Below are positions 8,549 through 15,984 of a DNA stretch of 34,822 bases, piece after piece. Both the position numbers and the translations under genes were made by a program. The notes below the pieces were generated by a model. It ran no database searches. It saw nothing but the letters and a program-made list of their open reading frames with translations, and was not told the DNA's origin. Within the stretch, counting starts at the first letter, position 1. Every line of letters starts with the position of its first letter. Source of the stretch: Alphaproteobacteria bacterium (lineage in GTDB: Bacteria; Pseudomonadota; Alphaproteobacteria; Geminicoccales; Geminicoccaceae); assembly GCA_026982585.1 (NCBI GenBank), contig JALSGW010000007.1, forward strand, positions 1 to 34,822, in the 5' to 3' direction.

Positions 8549-9342
8549 GCCGACTGGGACAACGCCTGGGTCCGCCGCGGCCGCGGCCCCGGCCAAGGCG
8601 CTGGGGACGGGCGCTGGCCTTCGGCGTCACCGCCTTGGCGGCGACCGGGCTCCTCGCTGCGGGCGGGCCGCCGAGCCGACCGTGGACCCTGGACGCACCG
8701 GCGCTGCCGTGGCCCGAGGGGCTGCGGGTGGACCGGGTGGAAGTGGTGGGCACGGTGCGCACCAGCGCCGCCGAACTCGAACCGCTGGTCGCCGGACTCC
8801 GCGGCCAGAATATACTTGCAGTTGATCCCTATGCGGTCCAAAATCGGTTCGAGGAGCTCGCTTGGGTGGAACGGGCGAAGGTCAGGCGGCTGCTGCCGAA
8901 TACACTGGTGGTTGAATTACGAGAGTATCGTCCGGGGGCGGTGTGGCGCTCCTCCGAGGGGCTGCGGTTGGTGGCCTCCTCCGGGCAGACGATCCCGGCT
9001 GCGGATCTGGGGTCTTTCCGGCGTCTGCCGGTGCTCTACGGCGAAGGCGCGCCGCGGGCGTTTGCCGAGCTTTCGGCCTTGTTCGCCGAGGCGCCGGAGC
9101 TGGCATCCCGGCTGAGTGCTGCGGTGCGGATCGGGGATCGGCGCTGGGATCTTTATTTCGACGGGCGGTTGCGCGTGCGGCTGCCCGAGCGCGGGCTCGA
9201 ACCGGCCTGGCGGCGGTTCGTGGCCGCGGTGCGAGATCGACAGCTGCTCGCACGGGCGGTGCGGGAGGTGGACCTCAGGCATCCCGGCTGGCTGGTGGTA
9301 CGACCGGAGACGGCGGCTGCGGCAGCGGGGGAGCGGACATGA
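8536..9342 (+). CDS. ftsQ: Cell division protein FtsQ
   Basis: Single-pass inner membrane protein of the divisome; its POTRA and beta domains in the periplasm recruit FtsB/FtsL. 268 residues. A Pro/Arg-rich cytoplasmic tail (residues 1-24) precedes a membrane segment at about 25-44 (ALAFGVTALAATGLL). The POTRA domain starts at about 63 (LRVDRVEVVGTVRTSAAEL) and runs through NRFEELAWVERAKVRRLLPN and LVVELREYRP. The ATG start overlaps ddl by 13 bases, with GGTGGAG 10 bases upstream. The stretch 8811-8930 is richer in A/T and uses codons rare for this DNA (ATA, TTA). Confidence 0.9.
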   Translation: MRSIGRLGQRLGPPRPRPRPRRWGRALAFGVTALAATGLLAAGGPPSRPWTLDAPALPWPEGLRVDRVEVVGTVRTSAAELEPLVAGLRGQNILAVDPYAVQNRFEELAWVERAKVRRLLPNTLVVELREYRPGAVWRSSEGLRLVASSGQTIPAADLGSFRRLPVLYGEGAPRAFAELSALFAEAPELASRLSAAVRIGDRRWDLYFDGRLRVRLPERGLEPAWRRFVAAVRDRQLLARAVREVDLRHPGWLVVRPETAAAAAGERT

Positions 9343-10637
9343 CCGGGATGTTGGTGCGCGCGCGGGAGGAGGCACGGCCGTTGGCGCTCGGTCCGTTGCG
9401 CACCTCGCCCATCACGGTGCTGGATGTGGGCAGCACCAAGGTGGGTTGTTTCATCGCCCGCCCGCGCGCCTCGCGCGGTTTCAGCCTGCTGGGGCGGGGC
9501 TATCAGCTCGCCCAGGGCATCGACCGCGGCGACATCGTCGATGCCGGGGCGGCCGAGGAGTCCCTGCTCGCCGCCGTCCACGAGGCGGAACAACAGGCCG
9601 GCGAGACGGTGCGCGATGTGGTGCTGGTCACCGGCGCCGGCCGGCCCCGGTGCCGGCTGGTGCGTCTCGAGCATCGGCTCGGCGGCCTGCCGGTGCGCGG
9701 CGATCGGCTCCAACGTCTGTTCCGCGAGGGCGCCCAGGCCGCCGCCCAGGACGGGGAGGAGGTGCTGCATGTGGTGCCCGTGGAGCTGGCCGTGGACGAC
9801 GGTCGGCCGGTGCGGGACGCCCGCGGCATGCGCGGCGAGCGGCTCTCCGCCTGGCTCGCGGTGGTGACCGTGCAGGCCCGGGCGCTCGACCGCCTCATGA
9901 CCTGCCTCGAACGCTGCCATCTGCGGGTGGCCGAGGTGGTGGCGGCCCCCTATGCGGCCGGCATCGCCGCCACCACCGAGGAGGAGGCGGACCGCGGATG
10001 TCTGGTCCTCGACTTCGGCGGCGGCCTCACCACCTTCGCCCATTTCGCCGAAGGCCGCCTCGCCTACCTCGACAGCGTTCCCTACGGCGGCGTCCACGTC
10101 ACCGGCGACATCGCCTACGGTCTGTCCACCAGCAGGGAATACGCCGAGCGGCTCAAGACCCTGCACGGCAGCGCCGTGTGCCGGGCCCTGGACGACGACG
10201 CCCGCCTCATGGTGCCCCAGATCGGCGACGGACCCGAGGCGCCGGCGGCGGAGGTGCCGCGGGCCCAGCTCACCCGCATCATCCGGGCCCGGGTGGAGGA
10301 GATCCTGGAGTTCGTGCAGGAGAAACTGCGGGCGCAGCAGGAGCTCTTCGACCGCAAGCCGCCGCGCTCTATGGTGTTGACGGGCGGAGGAGCGGAGCTC
10401 GACGGCCTGGAGGAGCTGGTCGAGGAAATGTTCGGCGTGCCGGTGCGCCGCGGCCGGCCGGATCTCGTCTACAGTCGCCACGGCGTGGAGAACGAGCCGG
10501 CGCTGGCGGCGGCGAGCGGCGCCTTGTCCCTGGCCCTTGGAGACGACGATGGTCTGAGCTGGAGCGGATTGCGGGAGGAGGGCGGCCTGATGGCCTGGTT
10601 CGGCCGCTTCACCCGCTGGCTGTCGCGCAACTTCTAG
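9339..10637 (+). CDS. ftsA: Cell division protein FtsA
   Basis: Actin-like ATPase that tethers FtsZ to the membrane and links it to later divisome proteins. 432 residues. Actin-fold nucleotide motifs are VLDVGSTKVGCFIA (phosphate 1), VLDFGGGLTTFAHF (phosphate 2) and VLTGGGAELDGLEE (adenosine). The FtsA-specific 1C subdomain follows the first motif. The C-terminus LMAWFGRFTRWLSRNF is an amphipathic membrane-targeting helix of the usual kind. ATG at 9339 overlaps the ftsQ stop (ATGA). An 85-base gap precedes ftsZ. Confidence 0.95.
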   Translation: MTGMLVRAREEARPLALGPLRTSPITVLDVGSTKVGCFIARPRASRGFSLLGRGYQLAQGIDRGDIVDAGAAEESLLAAVHEAEQQAGETVRDVVLVTGAGRPRCRLVRLEHRLGGLPVRGDRLQRLFREGAQAAAQDGEEVLHVVPVELAVDDGRPVRDARGMRGERLSAWLAVVTVQARALDRLMTCLERCHLRVAEVVAAPYAAGIAATTEEEADRGCLVLDFGGGLTTFAHFAEGRLAYLDSVPYGGVHVTGDIAYGLSTSREYAERLKTLHGSAVCRALDDDARLMVPQIGDGPEAPAAEVPRAQLTRIIRARVEEILEFVQEKLRAQQELFDRKPPRSMVLTGGGAELDGLEELVEEMFGVPVRRGRPDLVYSRHGVENEPALAAASGALSLALGDDDGLSWSGLREEGGLMAWFGRFTRWLSRNF

Positions 10638-10646
10638 CGGCACACC

Positions 10647-10665
10647 GCCGCATGCGGCCGGCCGC
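10647..10665. other. Two overlapping palindromes in the ftsA-ftsZ gap
   Basis: GCCGCATGCGGC (10647-10658) and GCGGCCGGCCGC (10654-10665) are each perfect 12-base palindromes that share five bases. They lie in the only sizeable gap within the dcw genes, 58-76 bases before the ftsZ start. They have no loop, so they look more like protein-binding dyads than hairpins, but chance is likely at this G+C content. No clear -35/-10 pair was found in the gap. Confidence 0.25.
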
Positions 10666-10722
10666 CTGCCCACGGTCGGTCGCCACACAGGAGCCAAACA
10701 ACACCACCGCTGGAGGAGAATC

Positions 10723-12129
10723 ATGACCATCAACATCAGCCTCGCCCACACCCACGAACAAAAGGCGCGTATTACCGTGGTCGGCGTCGGCGGCGCCGGG
10801 GGAAACGCCCTCGACAATATGATCACCGAGCATCTCGAAGGGGTGGAGTTCCTGGCCTGCAACACCGATGCCCAGGCGCTCGCCCACTGTCTCGCCGAAC
10901 GCAAGGTGCAGCTCGGCGTCAACATCACCCAGGGGCTCGGCGCCGGCGCCAAGCCGGAGGTGGGCCGCGCCGCGGCCGAGGAATCCCTGGACGAAATCCT
11001 CGATCACCTGGCCGGCAGCAACATGGTGTTCATCACCGCCGGCATGGGCGGCGGCACCGGAACCGGCGCCGCCCCGGTGATCGCCCGGGCGGTGCGCGAA
11101 CAGGGCGCGCTCACCATCGGCGTGGTCACCAAACCCTTCCACTTCGAAGGCGCCGAGCGCATGCGCATCGCCGAGGCCGGCATCCTCGAGCTGCAGGAGT
11201 ACGTCGACACCCTGATCGTCATTCCCAACCAGAACCTGTTCCGACTCGCGAGCGAGCGCACCCCCGTCAAGGAGGCCTTCAAGCTCGCCGACAATGTGCT
11301 CTACATGGGCGTGCGCGGGGTGACCGACCTCATGATGGTGCGGGGCCTCATCAACCTCGATTTCGCCGATGTGCGCACCATCATGAGCGTGCTCGGCAAG
11401 TGCATGATGGGCACCGGCGAGGCCGAGGGGGAGCGGCGCGCCATCGAGGCGGCCGAAGGGGCGATCTCCAACCCGCTGCTCGAAGAAGTGTCGATGAAGG
11501 GGGCGCGCGCCTGCCTGATCAACGTCACCGCCGACGACAGCCTGACCCTGTTCGAGGTGGACGAGGCGATCAACCGCATCCGCGAGGAACTGGATGCCGA
11601 TGCCCACATCATCTTCGGCGCCGTGTTCGACAACAGCATGAACGGTCGCCTGCGCATCTCGGTGGTGGCGACCGGAATCGATTCCCCCACCGCCACCCAG
11701 GCGGCCGCCGCGAAGGAGGAGCAGCCGGCCGAGGAGACGCGGGCCGCGGCGGCGCCCTCGGGGTTCCGATTTCCCCCGCAGTCGCCGGCCAGCCGTCCCT
11801 ATCCGGCGGTGGGCGCCCGGCCTCGCACCGGCGGCGTGCCGCCGGCGCTCGGCCTCGAGCGGCCGAGCCGCAGCGAGCCGGTGGCACCGGCCGCCGGCGT
11901 GCAGGGTGCCGCGGCGGGCCCGGGCCGGCCCCGACCGGTTGCGCGCAGCGAATCGCGAAGCGGCCTCTTCGACCGGATGCGGCAGTTCACCCGCATGCGG
12001 CAGCCGACCGCGCCCCAGCCTCAGGCCGCTGCGCCGAGCCAGGCGACCCATCGCGAGGAGGTCAGCGCGCGGGACGAAATCGGCGACGTGCCCGCCTTCC
12101 TCAGACGCAAGGAACCCACCGAGGGTTGA
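10723..12129 (+). CDS. ftsZ: Cell division GTPase FtsZ
   Basis: Tubulin-like GTPase that forms the cytokinetic Z ring. 468 residues. The GTPase domain (about 15-320) has GVGGAGGNALDNM, the tubulin signature GGGTGTGAAPV starting at about residue 109, NLDFADVRTIMS and the T7-loop region. A disordered linker rich in Pro, Ala and Arg (about 325-450) leads to the conserved C-terminal peptide DVPAFLRRKEPTEG, the site that binds FtsA. ATG at 10723 follows GGAGGAGAA (10712-10720). The following gene is not lpxC; a hairpin terminator and a convergent marR gene come next. Confidence 0.97.
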   Translation: MTINISLAHTHEQKARITVVGVGGAGGNALDNMITEHLEGVEFLACNTDAQALAHCLAERKVQLGVNITQGLGAGAKPEVGRAAAEESLDEILDHLAGSNMVFITAGMGGGTGTGAAPVIARAVREQGALTIGVVTKPFHFEGAERMRIAEAGILELQEYVDTLIVIPNQNLFRLASERTPVKEAFKLADNVLYMGVRGVTDLMMVRGLINLDFADVRTIMSVLGKCMMGTGEAEGERRAIEAAEGAISNPLLEEVSMKGARACLINVTADDSLTLFEVDEAINRIREELDADAHIIFGAVFDNSMNGRLRISVVATGIDSPTATQAAAAKEEQPAEETRAAAAPSGFRFPPQSPASRPYPAVGARPRTGGVPPALGLERPSRSEPVAPAAGVQGAAAGPGRPRPVARSESRSGLFDRMRQFTRMRQPTAPQPQAAAPSQATHREEVSARDEIGDVPAFLRRKEPTEG

Positions 12130-12153
12130 GCGGGCAGAGCAGGACATCACACG

Positions 12154-12178
12154 AACGGCGGGCCTCGGCCCGCCGTTT
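12154..12178 (+). terminator. Rho-independent-like terminator after ftsZ
   Basis: A 10-bp stem AACGGCGGGC / GCCCGCCGTT closes a CTCG tetraloop, and TTTCC follows immediately. The T run is short, but the stem is strong and sits 25 bases after the ftsZ stop, where the strand orientation of genes changes. Confidence 0.75.
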
Positions 12179-12222
12179 CCTTCGGGAGCGACACGGCCTG
12201 CCCGGGAGCCCCTTCGCGGGTC

Positions 12223-12241
12223 GTGACCGCAGCACGGTCAC
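12223..12241 (-). terminator. Possible hairpin at the 3' end of the minus-strand marR operon
   Basis: GTGACCG, loop CAGCA, CGGTCAC form a perfect 7-bp stem just beyond the marR stop codon (12250). There is no T run on the minus strand, so this is a weak terminator candidate; it could merely protect the 3' end of the transcript. Confidence 0.35.
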
Positions 12242-12249
12242 ACTAGTGG

Positions 12250-12711
12250 TCAGCGCAACAGCGAGAGCTGGGAGAGCTGTCCCTCCCAGAACCGGTCCAG
12301 GCGCACCAGCAGTTGGTTGGTGCGCTCGAGCTCCTCGCGGCGAATGCCCCGCCGCTCCAGCTCTTCGGCGCCCCTGCCATAGAGCGCGTCGATTTTCTCG
12401 ATCAGCCGGAGCCCCTTCTCGGACAGCCGCACCCGCGTCATGCGCCGATCGTGGGTCGAGCGCTCCTGCATGAGATAGCCGTTCTCGACCAGTTTCCGCA
12501 CGTTGTAGGAGACGTTCGAGCCCAAATAACAGCCGCGCAGGGTGAGCTCGCCGACGGTCAGGGTCTCGCCGCCGATGTTGAACAGAATCAAGGTCTGGAC
12601 GTTGTTGATGTCCTCGACGCCCAGCCGGTCGAGCTCCGCCTTGACGACATCCAGGAAACGCCGGTGGAGGCGCTCGATCAACCGTGAGGTGAGGATGTAG
12701 GCGTCCTTCAC
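12250..12711 (-). CDS. MarR-family winged-helix regulator, LdtR-like
   Basis: Dimeric DNA-binding regulator. 153 residues from GTG at 12711, chosen because GAGGG precedes it by 5 bases and because the protein then starts at the first helix (KDAYILTSRLIERLHRRFLD). A GTG at 12741 would add 10 residues but has no ribosome site. The winged-helix core is NVQTLILFNIG, LTVGELTLRGCYLGSN, VSYNVRKLVENGYL, then the wing HDRRMTRVRLSEKG. This wording closely matches my memory of alphaproteobacterial LdtR, a regulator of L,D-transpeptidase genes; that identity is inference. It is the last gene of the minus-strand run behind valine-catabolic genes, with 64 bases between it and mmsB. Confidence 0.85.
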   Translation of the reverse strand: MKDAYILTSRLIERLHRRFLDVVKAELDRLGVEDINNVQTLILFNIGGETLTVGELTLRGCYLGSNVSYNVRKLVENGYLMQERSTHDRRMTRVRLSEKGLRLIEKIDALYGRGAEELERRGIRREELERTNQLLVRLDRFWEGQLSQLSLLR

Positions 12712-12775
12712 GTTGCCCTCGACGATGGATCCCCCGGCCACGCCGTTTGCGCGACCACGATGCGGCCGTATGCAA

Positions 12776-13672
12776 CTACAATTTGCCCTCGCCCGCAATC
12801 ATCTTGATAATCGCGGAAAAATCCAGCCCCTCGTGGCCGGCGTTGGCGAACAGGGCGTAGAGGTGGCAGGCGAGGCCTCCGAGAGGGGTGGCGCTTTGGG
12901 TGCGGATGGCGCTTTCCTGGGCGAGGCGGAGGTCCTTGAGCATCATGGCCACGGTGAAACCGGGCTGGTAGTCGCGGTTGGAGGGTGCGGTGGGCACCGG
13001 TCCGGGAACCGGGCAGTAACTGGTGAGGGACCAGCACTGTCCGGAGGACCGCGAGGCGATCTCGAACAGTTTGTCTGCGGCGAGTCCCAGCCGTTCGGCC
13101 AGGGCGAAGGCCTCGCACACCGAAATCATCTGGATACCGAGCATCAGATTGTTGCAGATTTTGGCGGCCTGGCCGGTACCCGCCGGTCCCGCGTGGACCA
13201 CGGTGCGGCCCATGGCCTCGAGCAATGGGCGCGCGCGGGCGAAGGCCGCCTCCTCGCCCCCGACCATGAAGGTCAAGGTGGCCGCCTCCGCGCCCGCCAC
13301 CCCGCCCGAGACCGGCGCGTCCACCATGGCACAGCCCCGCTCGGCGGCGTGCCGGTGGACCAGTCGCGCGCTGTCGACGTCGATGGTGGAGCTGTCGATG
13401 AGCAGGCTGCCCGGCGCCACCCGGGCCAGGATGCCCTCGGGAGCGAGATAGGCATCGCGCACCTCGGGCCCGGCGGGCAGCATGGTGATCACCGTCTCCG
13501 CCTTCTCGAGCGCGGTCGCGAGGCTGTCGGCCACCTGCAGCCCGGACGCACGCGCGCGCTCCCGGGCCGGCGGCGCCAGGTCGAAGCCGATCACCTCGTG
13601 GCCCGCGCGGGCGAGGTTGCGGGCCATGGGCCCGCCCATGTTGCCGAGTCCGATGAACGCCACCCTGCTCAT
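12776..13672 (-). CDS. mmsB: 3-hydroxyisobutyrate dehydrogenase
   Basis: NAD-dependent oxidation of 3-hydroxyisobutyrate to methylmalonate semialdehyde in valine breakdown. 298 residues, the usual length. The N-terminal Rossmann signature is FIGLGNMGGPMARNL (residues 6-20). DAPVSGGVAGAEAATLTFMVGG is the substrate-binding segment (118-139), and the catalytic Lys is K171 in GQAAKICNNLM. The C-terminal helical domain ends in GLDFSAIIKMI. ATG at 13672 follows GGGGAGGAA. The gap to the upstream hydrolase gene is 31 bases, and the neighbours supply the two preceding pathway steps, which favours this over other beta-hydroxyacid dehydrogenases. Confidence 0.92.
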   Translation of the reverse strand: MSRVAFIGLGNMGGPMARNLARAGHEVIGFDLAPPARERARASGLQVADSLATALEKAETVITMLPAGPEVRDAYLAPEGILARVAPGSLLIDSSTIDVDSARLVHRHAAERGCAMVDAPVSGGVAGAEAATLTFMVGGEEAAFARARPLLEAMGRTVVHAGPAGTGQAAKICNNLMLGIQMISVCEAFALAERLGLAADKLFEIASRSSGQCWSLTSYCPVPGPVPTAPSNRDYQPGFTVAMMLKDLRLAQESAIRTQSATPLGGLACHLYALFANAGHEGLDFSAIIKMIAGEGKL

Positions 13673-13703
13673 GATGCTTCCTCCCCGGCCATCCGGCCTG
13701 CGC

Positions 13704-14777
13704 TCACGGGTCCCAGTCGAGAGGCAGCTGGACCTCTGCGTGCGCGGTGAAGAAGCGGTCCACCGCCTCCTCCGGCACACAGGCGACGGTGGCATAGCGC
13801 CAGCGCGGCTTGCGGTCCCGCTCCACCACGATCGCCCGCACCCCTTCCGCGAACTCCTCCTCTTCGAGGAACCCTCGCACCAGCCGATACTCGAGGCGCA
13901 TGGCCTGTTCGAACTCCAGGCTCCGCCCGAGGCGGAGTTGGCGGAAGGTGATCTTGAGGGCGAGGGGCGACTTCTGGGCCAAAACCTCGAGCTGGGCGGA
14001 GCCGAACCCGTCCGCATCCGCCTCGAGGGCCGCCCACACCTCCTCGAGCCGGTCGCGGGCGAAGCAGCGATCGATGGCCGGGCGCAGGCGGGCGATCTCG
14101 GACGGCTCCGGCGGCTCGGCGTAGGCCAGCAGCACTTCCTCCACCGCCTCGGCCAGCTCGCCGGCCGGAACCGCCGCCAGCCGCTCCTCGATCTCCGGCC
14201 AGCGCTCGGCCCGGATGCGGTGGGTGGCGATGCCGAGATGAAGGCAATCGGCGGCCCGGATCCGCGCCCCGGTGAGGCCGAGGTACATGCCGCTTGCCCC
14301 CGGCAGACGGGGCAGGAAATAGGTGCCGCCCACGTCCGGGAAGAAGCCGATGCCGGTCTCGGGCATGGCGAACAGGGTGCGTTCGGTGACGATGCGATGG
14401 CTGCCGTGGATCGAGATCCCGACCCCGCCGCCCATGGTGATGCCGTCCATCACCGCCAGATAGGGCTTGGGAAACCGTTTGATGCGCCAGTTGAGGCGGT
14501 ACTCGTCGTGGAAGAAGCTCCAGGCCGCGTCCACCCCGAGACGCCGCCTGCGCTCCATGATCTCCCGCACGTCGCCGCCGGCGCAGAACGCCCGCCCCGG
14601 GGCGGGGCGTACCACCACCGCGCCCACCTCCGGATCCTCCCGCCACCGCCGCAGCCATCCGGACAGCGTCCGCACCATGGCGTGGTTGAGGGCGTTGAGC
14701 GCGTCCTGGCGATCCAGGATCACCACGGCGAGACCGCCGCGGCGTCGAAGCCGAAGATGGTCGCGCACCTGCTCCAT
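13704..14777 (-). CDS. 3-hydroxyisobutyryl-CoA hydrolase (HIBCH type)
   Basis: Crotonase-fold thioesterase that frees 3-hydroxyisobutyrate from CoA, the step between isobutyryl-CoA dehydrogenase/hydratase and MmsB. 357 residues from ATG at 14777; a TTG at 14792, two bases after the upstream stop, would add five residues. The oxyanion-hole region is RAFCAGGDVREI, and PETGIGFFPDVGGTYFLPR carries the Glu and Asp characteristic of HIBCH rather than of plain enoyl-CoA hydratases. The C-terminal EGVRAIVVERDRKPRW is also HIBCH-like. The hydratase that should act just before it is not next to it. Confidence 0.9.
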   Translation of the reverse strand: MEQVRDHLRLRRRGGLAVVILDRQDALNALNHAMVRTLSGWLRRWREDPEVGAVVVRPAPGRAFCAGGDVREIMERRRRLGVDAAWSFFHDEYRLNWRIKRFPKPYLAVMDGITMGGGVGISIHGSHRIVTERTLFAMPETGIGFFPDVGGTYFLPRLPGASGMYLGLTGARIRAADCLHLGIATHRIRAERWPEIEERLAAVPAGELAEAVEEVLLAYAEPPEPSEIARLRPAIDRCFARDRLEEVWAALEADADGFGSAQLEVLAQKSPLALKITFRQLRLGRSLEFEQAMRLEYRLVRGFLEEEEFAEGVRAIVVERDRKPRWRYATVACVPEEAVDRFFTAHAEVQLPLDWDP

Positions 14778-14794
14778 CGCGAACCGGTCCAAGC

Positions 14795-15946
14795 CTAGGC
14801 GTTGAGCAGCCGGCGGGCGATGATCACCCGCATGATTTCGTTGGTGCCCTCGAGGATCCGGTGCACCCGCAGATCCCGGAGATACCGTTCGATCTCATAC
14901 TCGCGGATGTAACCGTAGCCGCCGTGGAGCTGGAGCGCCTCGTCCACCACCCGAAAGCCCACGTCGGTGGCAAGCCGTTTCGCCATGGCACAGAAACAGG
15001 TGGCGTCCCGATCGCCGTTGTCGAGCTTGGCTGCCGCGCGCCGCACCAGAAGCCGGGCCGCCTCGAGCTCGGTGGCCATGTCCGCGAGGCGGAACTGCAG
15101 GGCCTGGAACTCCGCGATGGGACGTCCGAACTGGCGCCGCTCCCGCACATAGGAAAGCGCCTTGTCGAGACAGGCCTGGGCACCGCCCAGGGAACATGCG
15201 GCGATGTTGACGCGGCCGCCGTCCAGCGCCGCCATGGCGATCTTGAACCCTTCGCCCTCCGCCCCCAGCCGATGGCGCACCGGCACCCGGCAGTCCTCGA
15301 GGATCACCTGGGCGGTGGGCTGGGAGTGCCAGCCGAGTTTCTTCTCCTGGGCGCCGAAGGAGAGACCTTTGGTGCCCTTCTCCACCACCAGGGCGCTGAT
15401 GCCCCGCGGGCCCTCCTCGCCGGTGCGGCACATCACCACGTAGATGTCGCTGGCATCGGCCCCGGAGATGAACGCCTTGACGCCGGAGAGCACGTAGTCG
15501 TCGCCGTCCCGCCGCGCCCGGGTGCGGAGGCTCGCGGCGTCGGAGCCGGCGCCGGGCTCGGTGAGACAGTAGCTCGCGAACCGGTTCATGGTGACGAGGT
15601 CCGGCAGCCAGGCCGCCTTCTGGGCGTCGGTCCCGAAGCGGTCGATCATCCACGCCACCATGTTGTGGATGGAGATGTAGGCGGCGGTGGACGGACAGGC
15701 GGCCGCCAGCTCCTCGAAGAGCACGGTACCGGCGAGCCGGGAGAGCGCGCTTCCGCCCCAGCGTTCCTCCACGAACAGCCCGCCGAATCCGAGCGCCGCC
15801 GCCTCGCGCAGCACATCCACCGGGAACAGGTTCTCCGCATCCCAGCGCCCCGCCTCGGGGGCCATGCGTTCACGGGCGAAGGCCCGGGCGAGCTCGGCCA
15901 GCGCCCGCTCGTCGTCGTTGAGGTCGAACCGCACCGCTTGCTCCAT
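14795..15946 (-). CDS. Acyl-CoA dehydrogenase, probable isobutyryl-CoA dehydrogenase
   Basis: FAD enzyme that oxidises isobutyryl-CoA to methacrylyl-CoA in valine catabolism. 383 residues. It shares long stretches with mammalian ACAD8 as I recall it: WDAENLFPVDVLREAAALGF, STAAYISIHNMVAWMID, FASYCLTEPGAGSDAASL, SGVKAFISGADASDIYVVMC, EKKLGWHSQPTAQVI and LHGGYGYIREYEIERYLRD. The catalytic Glu is E366 in ILEGTNEIMR. ATG at 15946 follows GAGG. The gene lies 38 bases behind hemB and 17 bases before the hydrolase start. Short branched-chain or 2-methylbutyryl-CoA dehydrogenase is the alternative. Confidence 0.9.
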   Translation of the reverse strand: MEQAVRFDLNDDERALAELARAFARERMAPEAGRWDAENLFPVDVLREAAALGFGGLFVEERWGGSALSRLAGTVLFEELAAACPSTAAYISIHNMVAWMIDRFGTDAQKAAWLPDLVTMNRFASYCLTEPGAGSDAASLRTRARRDGDDYVLSGVKAFISGADASDIYVVMCRTGEEGPRGISALVVEKGTKGLSFGAQEKKLGWHSQPTAQVILEDCRVPVRHRLGAEGEGFKIAMAALDGGRVNIAACSLGGAQACLDKALSYVRERRQFGRPIAEFQALQFRLADMATELEAARLLVRRAAAKLDNGDRDATCFCAMAKRLATDVGFRVVDEALQLHGGYGYIREYEIERYLRDLRVHRILEGTNEIMRVIIARRLLNA

Positions 15947-15984
15947 CGGCCTCGCGCCTTCGCTAGTCGCGCTGGACCTCCCGG

